Below, one piece after another: positions 25,453 to 35,243 of a stretch of 64,000 nt of DNA; within the stretch, counting starts at the first letter, position 1, and every line of letters starts with the position of its first letter. The DNA comes from Ureibacillus chungkukjangi (GTDB lineage: Bacteria > Bacillota > Bacilli > Bacillales_A > Planococcaceae), in the NCBI RefSeq assembly GCF_003217295.1, contig NZ_QJTJ01000002.1, positions 1-64,000 of the forward strand. Direction: 5' to 3'. The notes under the pieces are model-generated. The model worked only from the letters and a program-made list of their open reading frames with translations. It was not told the origin of the DNA and searched no databases. Made by a program: the position numbers and the translations under genes.

Positions 25453-26862
25453 ATGAGTGAAACACTTAAAAAACCTGTTGAAAAACTCAGTTTATTCCAT
25501 TTGACTTGGCCAATTTTTTTAGAAGTTTTCTTATTTATGTTAATGGGGCTTGCCGATACCTTTATGTTAAGTGCCGTCTCAGATGATGCGGTTTCAGGGG
25601 TAGGTACAGCCAATCAATATATACACATAGCTATTTTAATTTTAGAAGTAGTCGGAAATGGTGCTGCGATTGTTGTCTCCCAGTATCTTGGCTCACGTCG
25701 ATATTTTGAAGCAGCTAAAATTTCAGCACTAGCGGTTACTTTAAACCTATGCGTCGGACTTGTTATGTCGGTCGTTTTTATTTTGTCATCAAATCGATTA
25801 ATGGAAATGATGAATTTACAAGGTGCAGTGCTTGAGCATGCACAAAGCTATTTAATCATTGTAGGTGGAGGAATTTTCCTTCAAGCCATCATTAATTCAC
25901 TAGCAGCAATCATCCGCGTACACGGATGGACGAAGCAAACAATGTACGTTTCTTTAGGAATGAATGTATTCCACGTAGCCGCGAACTATGTATTAATTTT
26001 TGGGAACTTTGGCGCACCAGAGCTTGGTGTCCAAGGAGCTGCGATTTCTTCTGTAGTTAGCCGTTTACTTGCAATGTTCGTTTTCCTATGGCTACTATAT
26101 CAAGCACTAGAGATAAAAATAAAATTCGAATACTATATCACCTTTTCCAAGGACTATGTGAAAAAAATCTTAGCAATTGGGATTCCAAGTGCCCTTGAGC
26201 AAATCCTATATCAGCTATGTCAAATTATCTTCTTATATTATGTGACATATCTAGGAGCAGAAGCCTTGGCTGCTAGACAGTATGCAAATAACATCTCTAT
26301 GTTCACTTATTTGTTTGCTCTAGCAATCGGAATCGGAACTTCGATAATCACAGGTCGCTTTGTTGGCTCAGGCGAAAAAGATGCTGCTTACAAACAGCTT
26401 TGGTTTAGTGTAAAGGCTGCACTAATTGTTACCACTGTAGTGGCAACACTTGTAACAATATTCCGTGTACCTTTGATGGGCTTATTCACTGATAATCCAG
26501 AGGTCATTAAATTTGGTGTTTCTGTATTATTATTAAGCCTTCTTTTAGAAACAGGTCGAACGATTAATATTACAGTCATTAACTCGTTACGTGCTTCCGG
26601 AGATGCTAGATTCCCTGTGAAAATTGGGTTCTTGTCAATGGTATGTATGAGTGTTCCACTAGGCTATTTATTAGTTTTCGTATTTGATTTAGGCTTAGTT
26701 GGCGTGTGGCTTGCAATCACAGCAGATGAATGGACACGTGCCATTGTCATGTTATTTAGATGGAAGAGCCGTAAATGGGAGCAGCATGCGCTTGTTTCTC
26801 CACCTTCTCCTGAAGAGGATAAGATTGAAATTGAATTTAAAGAAACACCCGCTCTACCATAG
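25453..26862 (+). CDS. MATE-family efflux transporter
   Basis: A 12-segment membrane exporter that uses Na+ or H+ to expel drugs or metabolites. The 469 residues show two pseudo-symmetric halves: the first opens with PIFLEVFLFMLMGLADTFML and the second with IPSALEQILYQLCQIIF. Both carry the family's typical start-of-half motif. AGAGGAAAATGA precedes the ATG. A terminator follows directly. The substrate cannot be read from sequence. Confidence 0.93.
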   Translation: MSETLKKPVEKLSLFHLTWPIFLEVFLFMLMGLADTFMLSAVSDDAVSGVGTANQYIHIAILILEVVGNGAAIVVSQYLGSRRYFEAAKISALAVTLNLCVGLVMSVVFILSSNRLMEMMNLQGAVLEHAQSYLIIVGGGIFLQAIINSLAAIIRVHGWTKQTMYVSLGMNVFHVAANYVLIFGNFGAPELGVQGAAISSVVSRLLAMFVFLWLLYQALEIKIKFEYYITFSKDYVKKILAIGIPSALEQILYQLCQIIFLYYVTYLGAEALAARQYANNISMFTYLFALAIGIGTSIITGRFVGSGEKDAAYKQLWFSVKAALIVTTVVATLVTIFRVPLMGLFTDNPEVIKFGVSVLLLSLLLETGRTINITVINSLRASGDARFPVKIGFLSMVCMSVPLGYLLVFVFDLGLVGVWLAITADEWTRAIVMLFRWKSRKWEQHALVSPPSPEEDKIEIEFKETPALP

Positions 26863-26872
26863 TCTACAAAAC

Positions 26873-26908
26873 AAAAATGGATCTCCTACTATTGAGGGAT
26901 CCATTTTC
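26873..26908 (+). terminator. Intrinsic bidirectional terminator
   Basis: AAAATGGATC pairs with GATCCATTTT around a loop of about 14 nt. It serves the MATE gene and the convergent flavin reductase gene. Confidence 0.88.
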
Positions 26909-26909
26909 T

Positions 26910-27452
26910 TTATTTATTATCCGGCAAGGTTTCACTTAATTTGCAATATTGTACAAATACATAAGCTAATTCACGTAGGCGAGTGTGGATTGACTCATCA
27001 ATAATATTGTCATTTTCATCGAAATCGGAAGCATGTGTATATACGTAATTTGGAGTAACTAGGCATCGGAAGTAATCTAAGATCGGTCTTAGTTGATTTT
27101 CCACTACTAAATGATGCTGATAAGTTCCACCATTAGCTACCATCGAAACAGGTTTATAACGCATAGCCTTTGGATCAAGCATATCAAAAGCATTTTTCAA
27201 TACACCAGGAATGGATGCTTGATAAATTGGTGTCGAAATAATATAGCCATCTGCTTCTTCAAATTTCTGAATCATCATTTTCATATCCTCGTTAAGAGGA
27301 CTACCATCTAAAATTTGATGCTTCAAATCAGCAAAATATAAAATTTCAAGCTCTAAATCGCTATTATATTCTGTAATATATTGTTCAATTTGTCTCAAAA
27401 TCGCACCCGTCTTCGTTCCAAATACAGTGCCATCAACGAGTAATATTTTCAT
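26910..27452 (-). CDS. NADPH-dependent FMN reductase-like flavoprotein
   Basis: A 180-residue flavodoxin-fold protein. The N-terminal strand-loop ILLVDGTVFGTKTG would hold the FMN phosphate. STPIYQASIPGVLKNAFDML is the classic second FMN loop of the SsuE/ArsH/azoreductase superfamily. It probably reduces FMN or quinones using NAD(P)H. GGTGGAGG precedes the ATG. The precise substrate is unknown. Confidence 0.9.
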   Translation of the reverse strand: MKILLVDGTVFGTKTGAILRQIEQYITEYNSDLELEILYFADLKHQILDGSPLNEDMKMMIQKFEEADGYIISTPIYQASIPGVLKNAFDMLDPKAMRYKPVSMVANGGTYQHHLVVENQLRPILDYFRCLVTPNYVYTHASDFDENDNIIDESIHTRLRELAYVFVQYCKLSETLPDNK

Positions 27453-27543
27453 TTTTTTATTTCCTCCACCTTTTTATTTCCATCCGTTATTTTAACAGAT
27501 GCAGTTGAAGTGGAATAGGGAACCGATTTGTATTAATTAAAAT

Positions 27544-29382
27544 TCAGTCTTTTGGCGGAATCTCTTGATGCGATACCTTCTCCATTGCCTTTTCCATCAT
27601 GCGTGTTGGCGAGGTTAAACTTACGATTGTTGTCCCTACATCGAAGGATCGTTTTTTGGCATTTGCCAAAAACACCAGGTTATTCTCACTGTCCACCGCA
27701 AATAATGGAATGGTTTTATGGTCAGTATCATTTATATAATCTCCTAATGTATATTGTTCCGTTAAATGCGTTCTTCTTATTAAATACCCTTCTTCAATTA
27801 ACCGATTTAACGCATGTATATCGTATTCCTCATCAAAGAGGTATTTTCCACCGATTGATTTGCTGTAACCACTTGGATCTCCAGTATGAATAGGCGTCTG
27901 GAAAATTTGTTCGCGTCCTAATTCAGGTACAAAGTGTTGGCATATCAACGCATTATAAGCATCATCTTCTGTTGCAGCTATTAAAGTCTCATAAGGAGTT
28001 AAATCAACATGATATTCCGTATTTTCGCTTAAAATATCCCCCACCTCAGTTCGTAAGCCTAATTGGCGAGCTCTATTTAATAAACCCCAAGAACGGTCGA
28101 TGATTAATACCGGCTTATTAAAGCTTTGGATTGCTTCCCCAAGCACAGAACTAAATGCACTTCCTCCAGCAATCATCACACCAGCCTCTTCAGTCGCTCT
28201 AAGACCTAGCTTTCTTGCTAGCCAGCTAATAGAAAAGCCATGCGCCAATACTGTTGCAAAAACAAGAGCAAGGGTTAGAGCAGTAATGATATCCGCATCC
28301 TCAAAGCCTTCATCCCGCAGAACACCTGCAAAGAATCCAGAAACAGTAAGAGCAACAATTCCCCTTGGTGCAATCCAACCAATTAAAGTTCGTTCTTGTT
28401 TTGTTAAATCTACACCAATTGTTGATAACCAAATAGATATTGGACGAACGATAAATAGCATCGCCAATACAAATATCAGCATATTCCAGTTTAAGATATC
28501 CCGTAGCGTATCAGGTGATAACGAAGCAGTTAACATAATGAAGAGCCCAGAAATCATGATAACCGATATATTCTCTTTAAAATGCAATAGATCCCTTAAA
28601 GATGTAAGGTGCATATTGGCCATGACAATCCCCATCGCTGTAACTGCAAGTAATCCAGTTTCATGCATTATGGTGTCAGATAACACAAATACCAGAAGTA
28701 CACTCATCAATACTATGGGTGATTTTAAAAACTCAGGAATGTAACCATGCTCTAATAACCTGCCCAGTACAAATCCAATTACTACTCCTAGGATGGCAGA
28801 TAGAATCGATGCACCAAAGAACAATAACAGGGAATTTCCAGTGATCTTATCACTTGTCCATAGCACTACCTGCAATGCAAATAAAGCAACCAGTGCACCA
28901 AATGGGTCTACAACAATTCCTTCCCATTTTAGAATAGTTGCTGGCCGTTCCTTTAACTTTGCCTGCCGCAGTAATGGCATAATTACGGTAGGTCCTGTCA
29001 CGATAAAAATACCACCAACGATAAAAGCAACATCTAGTGAAATGCCAGCTAAATAGTGAGCTGCAAAGGATCCACCAATCCAGGCTAATAAGGAACCAAT
29101 TGTGGATATCCTAAAGATGGCACGTCTGGAATCCTTCATTTCTCGGATATCTAAGCTTAAGCTTCCTTCAAATAGAATAATCGCAACCGCCAAAGAAACA
29201 ATCGGATTAAACAGTTCACCAAAGCTCTCTTTTGGATTAAACAAGCCCAGGAATGGCCCAACGATTAATCCAACCACCGACATTACTACTATGCCCGGAA
29301 GTCTAAAACGCCAAGCAAACCATTGTGATATTATTCCGAGTCCGACAATAGCAACCATCTGAAATAGTATTGAATCAAGCAT
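27544..29382 (-). CDS. CPA1-type cation:proton antiporter with TrkA-N-like domain
   Basis: A membrane antiporter of 612 residues. About 12 membrane segments (roughly 1-400) carry GIVVMSVVGLIVGP, ALIVTGPT-type GTVIMP and WEGIVVDPFGA, the acidic motif of CPA1 Na+/H+ exchangers. The C-terminal cytoplasmic part from about 410 (MIAGGSAFSSVLGEAIQ) has a Rossmann-like strand pattern of a TrkA-N/RCK regulator, followed by a TrkA-C-like tail. The frame opens 12 codons earlier, but AAAGGGGAAG precedes ATG 29382. It exchanges Na+ or K+ for H+; which ion is undetermined. Confidence 0.9.
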   Translation of the reverse strand: MLDSILFQMVAIVGLGIISQWFAWRFRLPGIVVMSVVGLIVGPFLGLFNPKESFGELFNPIVSLAVAIILFEGSLSLDIREMKDSRRAIFRISTIGSLLAWIGGSFAAHYLAGISLDVAFIVGGIFIVTGPTVIMPLLRQAKLKERPATILKWEGIVVDPFGALVALFALQVVLWTSDKITGNSLLLFFGASILSAILGVVIGFVLGRLLEHGYIPEFLKSPIVLMSVLLVFVLSDTIMHETGLLAVTAMGIVMANMHLTSLRDLLHFKENISVIMISGLFIMLTASLSPDTLRDILNWNMLIFVLAMLFIVRPISIWLSTIGVDLTKQERTLIGWIAPRGIVALTVSGFFAGVLRDEGFEDADIITALTLALVFATVLAHGFSISWLARKLGLRATEEAGVMIAGGSAFSSVLGEAIQSFNKPVLIIDRSWGLLNRARQLGLRTEVGDILSENTEYHVDLTPYETLIAATEDDAYNALICQHFVPELGREQIFQTPIHTGDPSGYSKSIGGKYLFDEEYDIHALNRLIEEGYLIRRTHLTEQYTLGDYINDTDHKTIPLFAVDSENNLVFLANAKKRSFDVGTTIVSLTSPTRMMEKAMEKVSHQEIPPKD

Positions 29383-29500
29383 TGTACTTCCCCTTTTAAA
29401 ACAATTTAGTAATAACAAAAACAGTATTTAACATGTCCCGAAATTGGATAGTCAACTCATTTTTGATTAGAATACTTAAAAAGCCTTAGTTGTATTTAAG

Positions 29501-29541
29501 CTAAAAAAGTCCTCCGCATAAATGTAGTATTTGCGGAGGAC
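29501..29541 (-). terminator. Intrinsic terminator of the SDR-like gene
   Basis: GTCCTCCGCA (29509-29518) pairs with TGCGGAGGAC (29532-29541), followed by a T-run on the minus strand. Confidence 0.92.
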
Positions 29542-29571
29542 GTGCTTTCATTCCCTACTTAAGTTTGTTTT

Positions 29572-30381
29572 TTATTGTTGGCTTTCATTTTTCACTTGCA
29601 TTGCCTGGAGCTTATTCCGGTTAAACACCACTTCATCATCGATTGGGTCCAACTCTTCTTCTTTGAATTTATCCCAGTTAAAAAGTTCTTCTCGTGATAC
29701 TGGCGGTTCTTCTTTTTTTACAGGCATTTTTAAGCCCGCAAGCTGGGCAGAATCATAAATCGTAACAGGGGCTTTTTTACCAAATAAAGCAATCACCTTC
29801 ATAGCCATGGCAAGCTGTACTGCCTCTATGGAACGGTATTTTTTCATGGGTCCAATTAGCAAAGGATTAACGCCCTTTAACACCAACTCTCCCATCTTCT
29901 CGCCAAATCGAAACTCTTTGCGCTCCCCTACTAATAAAGACGGTCTTACAATCGACAGCTGAGGAAGCTCTAAAGCCATTAATTCCTTTTCAAGCTTGCC
30001 TTTTACTTGGTTATAGTAAACTTTCGATTTTTCGTTTGCCCCCATTGCTGAAATGATGATGAAATGCATAGCGCACTTTTTAGCCAACGAAGCTATCTGC
30101 AATGGATATTCTACATCTACTTTTTCAAATTCAGCTTTCGACCCTGCCTTTTTACGTGTCGTCCCAAGACAGCAAAAGATTTCATGGGCAAACTCAATAT
30201 CCTTTTCCTCTAACTCATTAAAAGAGCGAATCTTTACAGTTAGCTTTGGATGATCAAACTCTAGTTTTCTACGAGCGATAACAGTTACAGATACGTATTC
30301 CTCACTATTACATAGTACGTTTACTAGGTTTGAACCTACTAATCCGGTTCCACCCACCACAATTGCAGAACGCATTCCCAT
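29572..30381 (-). CDS. Atypical SDR-family oxidoreductase, TIP30-like
   Basis: An NAD(P)-binding Rossmann protein of 269 residues. The N-terminal VVGGTGLVGSNLV matches the GXXGXXG nucleotide loop of extended/atypical SDRs. CCLGTTRKKAGSKAEFEKVD and YYNQVKGKLEKEL (a YXXXK) resemble the HTATIP2/TIP30 group. The C-terminal 60 residues are acidic and likely disordered. GTG 30393 is overlapped by the ribosome site AGGAAG, so ATG 30381 was chosen. The reaction is unknown. Confidence 0.82.
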   Translation of the reverse strand: MGMRSAIVVGGTGLVGSNLVNVLCNSEEYVSVTVIARRKLEFDHPKLTVKIRSFNELEEKDIEFAHEIFCCLGTTRKKAGSKAEFEKVDVEYPLQIASLAKKCAMHFIIISAMGANEKSKVYYNQVKGKLEKELMALELPQLSIVRPSLLVGERKEFRFGEKMGELVLKGVNPLLIGPMKKYRSIEAVQLAMAMKVIALFGKKAPVTIYDSAQLAGLKMPVKKEEPPVSREELFNWDKFKEEELDPIDDEVVFNRNKLQAMQVKNESQQ

Positions 30382-30535
30382 TTTTTCTTTCACTTCCTAT
30401 CATCTTTGTCCATAAACTAGCATAAACTTGAAAATCTAGTAACCTCTTAAGCGAAAACTCTATAGTTTAATTTTCACACATACTTTCTAATTTTTCACCA
30501 TAATTTAATTAATAGCTGGGAAAGGATGGGATTTT

Positions 30536-31585
30536 ATGCAGAATGAACTAAGTGTACCTTCATTAAAAAAGAAAATAGTCTTTATCGTTGAGCATAGTAC
30601 AGTAAAGGGATTTTATCCACTTGAACGTGTAGCAACAGTAGCAAAGCTTTTAAAGGATGAAGAGAGTGTCTATATTTTTTTAAAACAGGATGGACAAGAA
30701 GCTATCGAGATTTTCACGGACGAGCAGCTTTCTCCTATTCTATTTGATAATTATACTGAGCTAAAAACACAGATTCGTAGTCTTGAACCTGATTTAATCG
30801 TTCAGGAGGGCAAGGATTCATTAGTTGAGCAAATTGAGCAACTAAGACCCTTCTGCAAAACAATCGTTCATTTTGATGACTTTGGCGAAGGCGCCCTATT
30901 AGCCGATTGCAATATTGTTGCTCTTTTTGAGGAGGTAAGGGAAAATACTGCTCAAAATATTTTATCAGGAAGCTTTGCCTTTGCTGTTAAGGAATCTCTT
31001 AAAACCATTGCCAACGAACGCGTTTCAAACGAACTGTCTAGCCCACCACATATAGTTGTTTCCTATGAGGATGGGGACGAAAATAATTTAACTTATCGAA
31101 CACTGCGCCATTTAACCCAATTACAAATCCCTTTACGCGTGACGGTTGCGATTGACCGGGAGTACAAGCATTCGGTTGAGGATTTGCAGATGATGGTGCT
31201 AAGCCGCCGTAATACAAGGATTTTAAAGGATGACCATGCACTAGAAAAGCTTTTACCTGAAGCCGATATTGTCATTTGTAATGCAAACTATACCCCATAT
31301 AAAGTGGCGACTGTTGGTATTCCTTGCATTACAGCTGCACAAAACGAACGTGAGCTAAACAATGCTTTCCCTAGAGAGCATAATGGTTTTATTCACCTCG
31401 GTTTAGGTCGCAAAATGAAACAATCCAATATTCAGAATGCCGTTATGGAAATGTTGCTACATGAAGCAAGGCGTGAACGTGCGGTACGCAAGCAATTTGA
31501 GCTTGAGCTACAAGATAATAATGACGTGATTAAATCACTTCTTCTAGACTTTGCTTATGAGCGCCATAATATGGTGTCATTGTAG
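30536..31585 (+). CDS. PseG/SpsG-like GT-B fold protein
   Basis: A 349-residue cytoplasmic protein. Two Rossmann-like halves are visible: VFIVEHSTVKGFYPLERVATVAKLL at the start and PHIVVSYEDGDENN from about 172. The C-terminal segment EADIVICNANYTPYKVATVGIPCITAAQNERELNNAF resembles the nucleotide-sugar site of PseG/SpsG and GT28 enzymes. In those families the reaction is UDP-sugar hydrolysis for nonulosonate synthesis or spore-coat sugars. No other sugar gene is nearby, so the pathway is open. AAAGGATGGG precedes the ATG. Confidence 0.6.
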   Translation: MQNELSVPSLKKKIVFIVEHSTVKGFYPLERVATVAKLLKDEESVYIFLKQDGQEAIEIFTDEQLSPILFDNYTELKTQIRSLEPDLIVQEGKDSLVEQIEQLRPFCKTIVHFDDFGEGALLADCNIVALFEEVRENTAQNILSGSFAFAVKESLKTIANERVSNELSSPPHIVVSYEDGDENNLTYRTLRHLTQLQIPLRVTVAIDREYKHSVEDLQMMVLSRRNTRILKDDHALEKLLPEADIVICNANYTPYKVATVGIPCITAAQNERELNNAFPREHNGFIHLGLGRKMKQSNIQNAVMEMLLHEARRERAVRKQFELELQDNNDVIKSLLLDFAYERHNMVSL

Positions 31586-31764
31586 GCTACCTAGGGCTAC
31601 AAGCACTTTGGACGAGCTCGATTCGTCTGAAGTGCTTTTTCTTATGTCCAATGTGGAATTTTAGTAAAAGCTGGATTTTCATTATTAATGAAAAATTACG
31701 TCCTACTATGATACAATGTTCATAAGTTTTTGTACTTATAGAATAAGGATAAGGAGCGACTATC

Positions 31765-31953
31765 ATGACTACAAAATCAGAGCTTCAACAACAAATTGCA
31801 GAGTTAAAAATGGACTATATCAATCTTCAGGGTGATATCGAAAAGCTTGAAAGCACAGGTCATGCTGATTCAGTTACAAAAGCAGAAGAGCGCCTTTCCA
31901 ACATGGAAAAACAACTTGCCCAACTGAACAAACAGCTCGCGGAGTTGTCGTAG
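31765..31953 (+). CDS. Small coiled-coil protein (SE1832-like)
   Basis: A 62-residue protein that is almost entirely one amphipathic, heptad-patterned helix pair: LQQQIAELKMDYINLQGDIEKLES and AEERLSNMEKQLAQLNKQLAEL. I believe it belongs to the conserved Bacilli family named after SE1832, whose function is unknown. AAGGAGCG precedes the ATG. The stop codon lies in the loop of the terminator. Confidence 0.8.
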   Translation: MTTKSELQQQIAELKMDYINLQGDIEKLESTGHADSVTKAEERLSNMEKQLAQLNKQLAELS

Positions 31954-31968
31954 CCCGCGAGTTTTTTT
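31936..31968 (+). terminator. Intrinsic terminator overlapping the small coiled-coil gene
   Basis: CTCGCGG (31936-31942) pairs with CCGCGAG (31955-31961) and is followed by seven T. The stop codon at 31951-31953 is in the loop. Confidence 0.88.
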
Positions 31969-32028
31969 GCGGGATTAGACGGTTACAAATTTGGCACTAA
32001 CTTAAATTAATTATCGGAGGAATTTGGT

Positions 32029-33597
32029 ATGGCAATATTAACAGTTGAAAATTTAGGTCATTCCTTTGGTGATCGCACCCTTTTTAAGGATGTTTCGTTC
32101 CGCCTAGTTGAAGGCGATCATATAGGCTTAGTTGGTGCAAATGGTGTAGGAAAATCTACATTAATGGGTATCATTACTGGTCAAACAATTCATGATGAAG
32201 GTCGTGTAGAATGGCTGCCAGGCACTCACTATGGCTACTTGGACCAGCACACAGTTTTAACAGCAGGCCGCACAATGCGTGATGCATTACGCGATGCCTT
32301 CCTTCCTCTTTATAAAAAAGAAGAAGAGTTAAATGAAATCGCAAATAAAATGGGTGAAGCAACACCCGAAGAGCTAGAAGAATTACTAGAGCAAATGGCT
32401 GAAGTACAAGATGCCTTAGATGCTGGGGATTTTTATTCTTTAGATATCAAAATTGAAGAGGTAGCACGCGGTCTTGGATTAGATGCAATCGGCCTAGAGC
32501 GAGATGTAGCTGCACTTTCTGGTGGTCAGCGTACGAAGGTTTTACTTGCTAAGCTATTATTAGAAAAGCCAAAAGTATTGTTACTGGATGAGCCTACGAA
32601 CTATTTAGATGAAGAGCATGTAACTTGGTTAAAAAACTATCTTAAAAACTATCCACATGCCTTTTTACTAATTTCCCATGATACAGAGTTTATGAATGAA
32701 ACAGTGGATGTTATCTTCCAGCTTGAGTTCTCTAAACTAACACGTTACACAGCAACTTATGAGAAGTTTTTAGAGCTAGCTGAAATCAATAAACGTCAGC
32801 ATATCGACGCATATGAAAAACAGCAGGAATTTATCAAAAAACAAGAGGACTTCATTGCAAAAAACAAAGCACGTTACTCAACAACTGGTCGTGCGAAATC
32901 TCGTGCAAAGCAGCTTGACCGTTTAGAACGAATCGATCGTCCTGAATCAGCTGTAAAACCTGAGTTCAGCTTTAAAGAAGCCCGCACACCAAGTCGCTAT
33001 GTGGTAGAAGCAGAAAATCTAGTAATCGGGTATGATAAGGAAAAACCATTACTTCCCCCACTTACATTTATGATTGAACGCGGAGAAAAAATAGCTCTTG
33101 TCGGCATGAACGGTGTGGGTAAATCCACACTTCTTAAGACAATGCTCGGAAAAGTAAGACCACTAGACGGTAAAGTAATCCTTGGTGACTATTTAGAGCC
33201 TTCTTACTTCGAACAAGAGGTAAAAGCCGATAAAATCACGCCAATCGATGACGTCTGGAACGCCTTCCCTTCTATGGAACAGGCACAGGTTCGCGCAGCT
33301 TTAGCACGTGCAGGTCTGAAAACAGATCACATCACACGTCCATTAAACTCTCTATCAGGTGGCGAGCAAGCAAAAGTTCGTCTATGTAAACTGATGATGG
33401 ACGAAACAAACTGGCTAATCTTTGACGAGCCAACAAACCACTTAGACGTAGACGCAAAAGCAGAACTAAAGCGTGCCATGCAGGATTTCAAAGGCACAAT
33501 CGTCCTTGTATCCCATGAGCCAGAATTCTACGATGGCCTAGCAACAAAAGTATGGAACGTACAGGACTGGTTTACAACAGGAGAAACAGATTTATAG
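32029..33597 (+). CDS. ABC-F family ATPase
   Basis: A soluble twin-ATPase of 522 residues that acts on the ribosome rather than in transport. Each half has Walker A (GANGVGKST and GMNGVGKST), signature (LSGGQRTK and LSGGEQAK) and Walker B with the following D-loop (LLLDEPTNYLD and LIFDEPTNHLD). The charged interdomain linker near 240-300 (FIKKQEDFIAKNKARYSTTGRAKS) is the P-site tRNA interaction motif region. Length and sequence fit the YfmM/YkpA group of B. subtilis rather than a dedicated resistance factor. CGGAGGAATT precedes the ATG. A role as a translation factor is inferred from the family. Confidence 0.94.
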   Translation: MAILTVENLGHSFGDRTLFKDVSFRLVEGDHIGLVGANGVGKSTLMGIITGQTIHDEGRVEWLPGTHYGYLDQHTVLTAGRTMRDALRDAFLPLYKKEEELNEIANKMGEATPEELEELLEQMAEVQDALDAGDFYSLDIKIEEVARGLGLDAIGLERDVAALSGGQRTKVLLAKLLLEKPKVLLLDEPTNYLDEEHVTWLKNYLKNYPHAFLLISHDTEFMNETVDVIFQLEFSKLTRYTATYEKFLELAEINKRQHIDAYEKQQEFIKKQEDFIAKNKARYSTTGRAKSRAKQLDRLERIDRPESAVKPEFSFKEARTPSRYVVEAENLVIGYDKEKPLLPPLTFMIERGEKIALVGMNGVGKSTLLKTMLGKVRPLDGKVILGDYLEPSYFEQEVKADKITPIDDVWNAFPSMEQAQVRAALARAGLKTDHITRPLNSLSGGEQAKVRLCKLMMDETNWLIFDEPTNHLDVDAKAELKRAMQDFKGTIVLVSHEPEFYDGLATKVWNVQDWFTTGETDL

Positions 33598-33614
33598 GAT
33601 TGTAGTTAGTTAGT

Positions 33615-33651
33615 GGATTGAGCCTGAAATTTGGGCTCAGTCCGTTTTTTG
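33615..33651 (+). terminator. Intrinsic terminator of the ABC-F gene
   Basis: ATTGAGCC pairs with GGGCTCAGT (wobble pairs), then TCCGTTTTTT. Confidence 0.85.
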
Positions 33652-33845
33652 TGTTTGGTGGATTGGGGTATAGAGTTAAATGCAGTGTGTATTAGTAAAA
33701 ATATGATATTTTGTATAAATAGATTTTGAGACTAAAACATGCTGAAAAAATTAATTTGGCAGTTTTTGAATTTGAGTCAAAAAGTTGTTGGGAGTTAGTG
33801 AAGATTTGATATTTTAATTTGATTGTTTCCCTAGCTTCTGGATTT

Positions 33846-33930
33846 ATTGGACAACTTTTGAATTTTATTGGACACTTTTTATTTTTTATTGGACACTTTT
33901 TATTTTTTATTGGACATTTGCTTTATATTG
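33846..33930. repeat. Four 21-bp tandem repeats
   Basis: ATTGGACA begins at 33846, 33867, 33888 and 33909, with consensus unit ATTGGACACTTTTTATTTTTT. The last unit overlaps the 3' end of the NERD pseudogene. A partial fifth ATTGG occurs at 33927. Confidence 0.9.
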
Positions 33931-34903
33931 GGAGGAATCTTATACTTTCTGTTCCGATTGGCACCAACTGTTTCTAATTTTAGACCTGTTAACAACCTAT
34001 ATGCGGTTTTCTTTGATTCAATCCTAGTAAACTCACAGAATTCACTTTTTGAAATCTCCTCCCCCCACAGCAACCGATAATCATACAGCGCTTCATAAAA
34101 AGCCCTGTCATCCTTATTCCCACACCGCGGGCAAAACCAGCTACCATAACGATATTCCATGCGCGAGCGATGGTGGCAGTGTCTGCACAAGACACCAACT
34201 CTCAATTTACTTTTATCGTATTTAGGCCTCCATGAATCTAGCTTCCTGCGGGCAATGAATTTATCTGCTATAAACAGCAACTGCTCCTCCGTAATAACTG
34301 GTTGCTGGAACTGTGAATACAGCTGATCCAGCTTATATCGTAAACCGGTTATCTGAAAAACTAGCACATCGCGAGCATTCACTTTCCCAATGATAGAATT
34401 CGCATTACAAAAGACCACTCCGCACACAACGGGCAACGCTACACCTAGCTCGTGCAGGAACCCGCTGACAAATCTACCATGTCGCCTCACCTGATCGACC
34501 GGATTTGTAAATCCTTCTGCCCTTCCATCGACTCTTGTTCGAATGCATTGACTGGTTTCATCAATAATATCAATGCCACCAGAGAGATTCTTTGCCTCCA
34601 GCCAAGGATAAAATTCCGACATATAAACAAAGCATCCACTTAGTGCGTAAACCCAGTTTCATTTTCAAATTTTAGCCCGTTCAACAAGAAATAATGCCCC
34701 TGTATCTGAAAATCCAGCCATTCTCGATCTAATCGCTGTTCCCCGTAAAATCCAGACTTTTCGAGCCCTAATTTCTCTCCAAAATAATCCGCTTCATCTA
34801 AATGTAATCTCCTCAACAATGCCTCTAATAACAGAATTGACTCTGGAACCTGCCTTTCCCACTTAACCACTGCACTTTTGCTGCTCGACCGATCAACTTC
34901 CAC
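33900..34903 (-). pseudogene. Broken NERD-domain nuclease-like gene
   Basis: Two open frames together encode one NERD protein. The first (GTG 34903 to 34640, 87 codons) gives GFYGEQRLDREWLDF and LLNGLKFENE, the start of the NERD fold. It stops at a TAA (34640-34642) where CAA would be expected. The same frame then continues VDALFICRNFILG until about 34601-34606, where a 1-nt loss shifts it to the frame encoding LEAKNLSGGIDI, the catalytic strand. That frame (to 33900) also carries a four-Cys zinc ribbon (CRHC...CPRC) and a winged-helix-like tail. Two independent lesions mean no full-length product. AGGTGA precedes the GTG. Confidence 0.88.
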
Positions 34904-35144
34904 TCACTTCACCTCACATCTTTCAATCTCCCCCTTGTATTTTACTAATCTCCTCAAACTCTATCAAAATACGAAAAACTACTTTTTCATAGGGTTTTTC
35001 ATTCAAACTCATATTTTCAAATCACATTTACTTTTGAATAAATGCAAAAAAATGAAACTTTTCTTCTTGAAAGACGTATATATTTATAGGAAAACGGTTA
35101 TTAATTTAATGTAATAAGCTTACTTAACGAAAGCAAAATCGCTA
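34904..35144. other. Non-coding AT-rich spacer before spx
   Basis: Upstream DNA shared by the NERD pseudogene and the spx paralogue. It is AT-rich, with no gene-like frame having a ribosome site. Confidence 0.5.
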
Positions 35145-35204
35145 TTGACTTACAATTAACTTACTAGTAAGATATTAATATAAGCAAAACATCTTACCAG
35201 TAAA
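35145..35204 (+). promoter_or_regulatory. spx promoter with two MarR-like half-palindromes
   Basis: TTGACT (35145-35150) and TAAGAT (35168-35173) are 17 bp apart. CTTACTAGTAAG (35160-35171) is a perfect palindrome covering the -10 box, and ATCTTACCAGTAAAT (about 35191-35205) is a similar imperfect copy 20 bp downstream. The pair is a likely binding site for the MarR protein encoded next to spx. Confidence 0.6.
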
Positions 35205-35243
35205 TATTTAAAACTTTAAAATATATGAAAGCGGGGAGATTTT

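Noticed and set aside
31038-31275. Minus-strand frames inside the PseG-like gene
   Set aside because: These are out-of-frame shadows with no ribosome site and no recognisable protein.
33868-34080. Plus-strand frame through the 21-bp repeats
   Set aside because: It is an artefact of a 21-bp period divisible by three and lies opposite the NERD pseudogene. It has no ribosome site.
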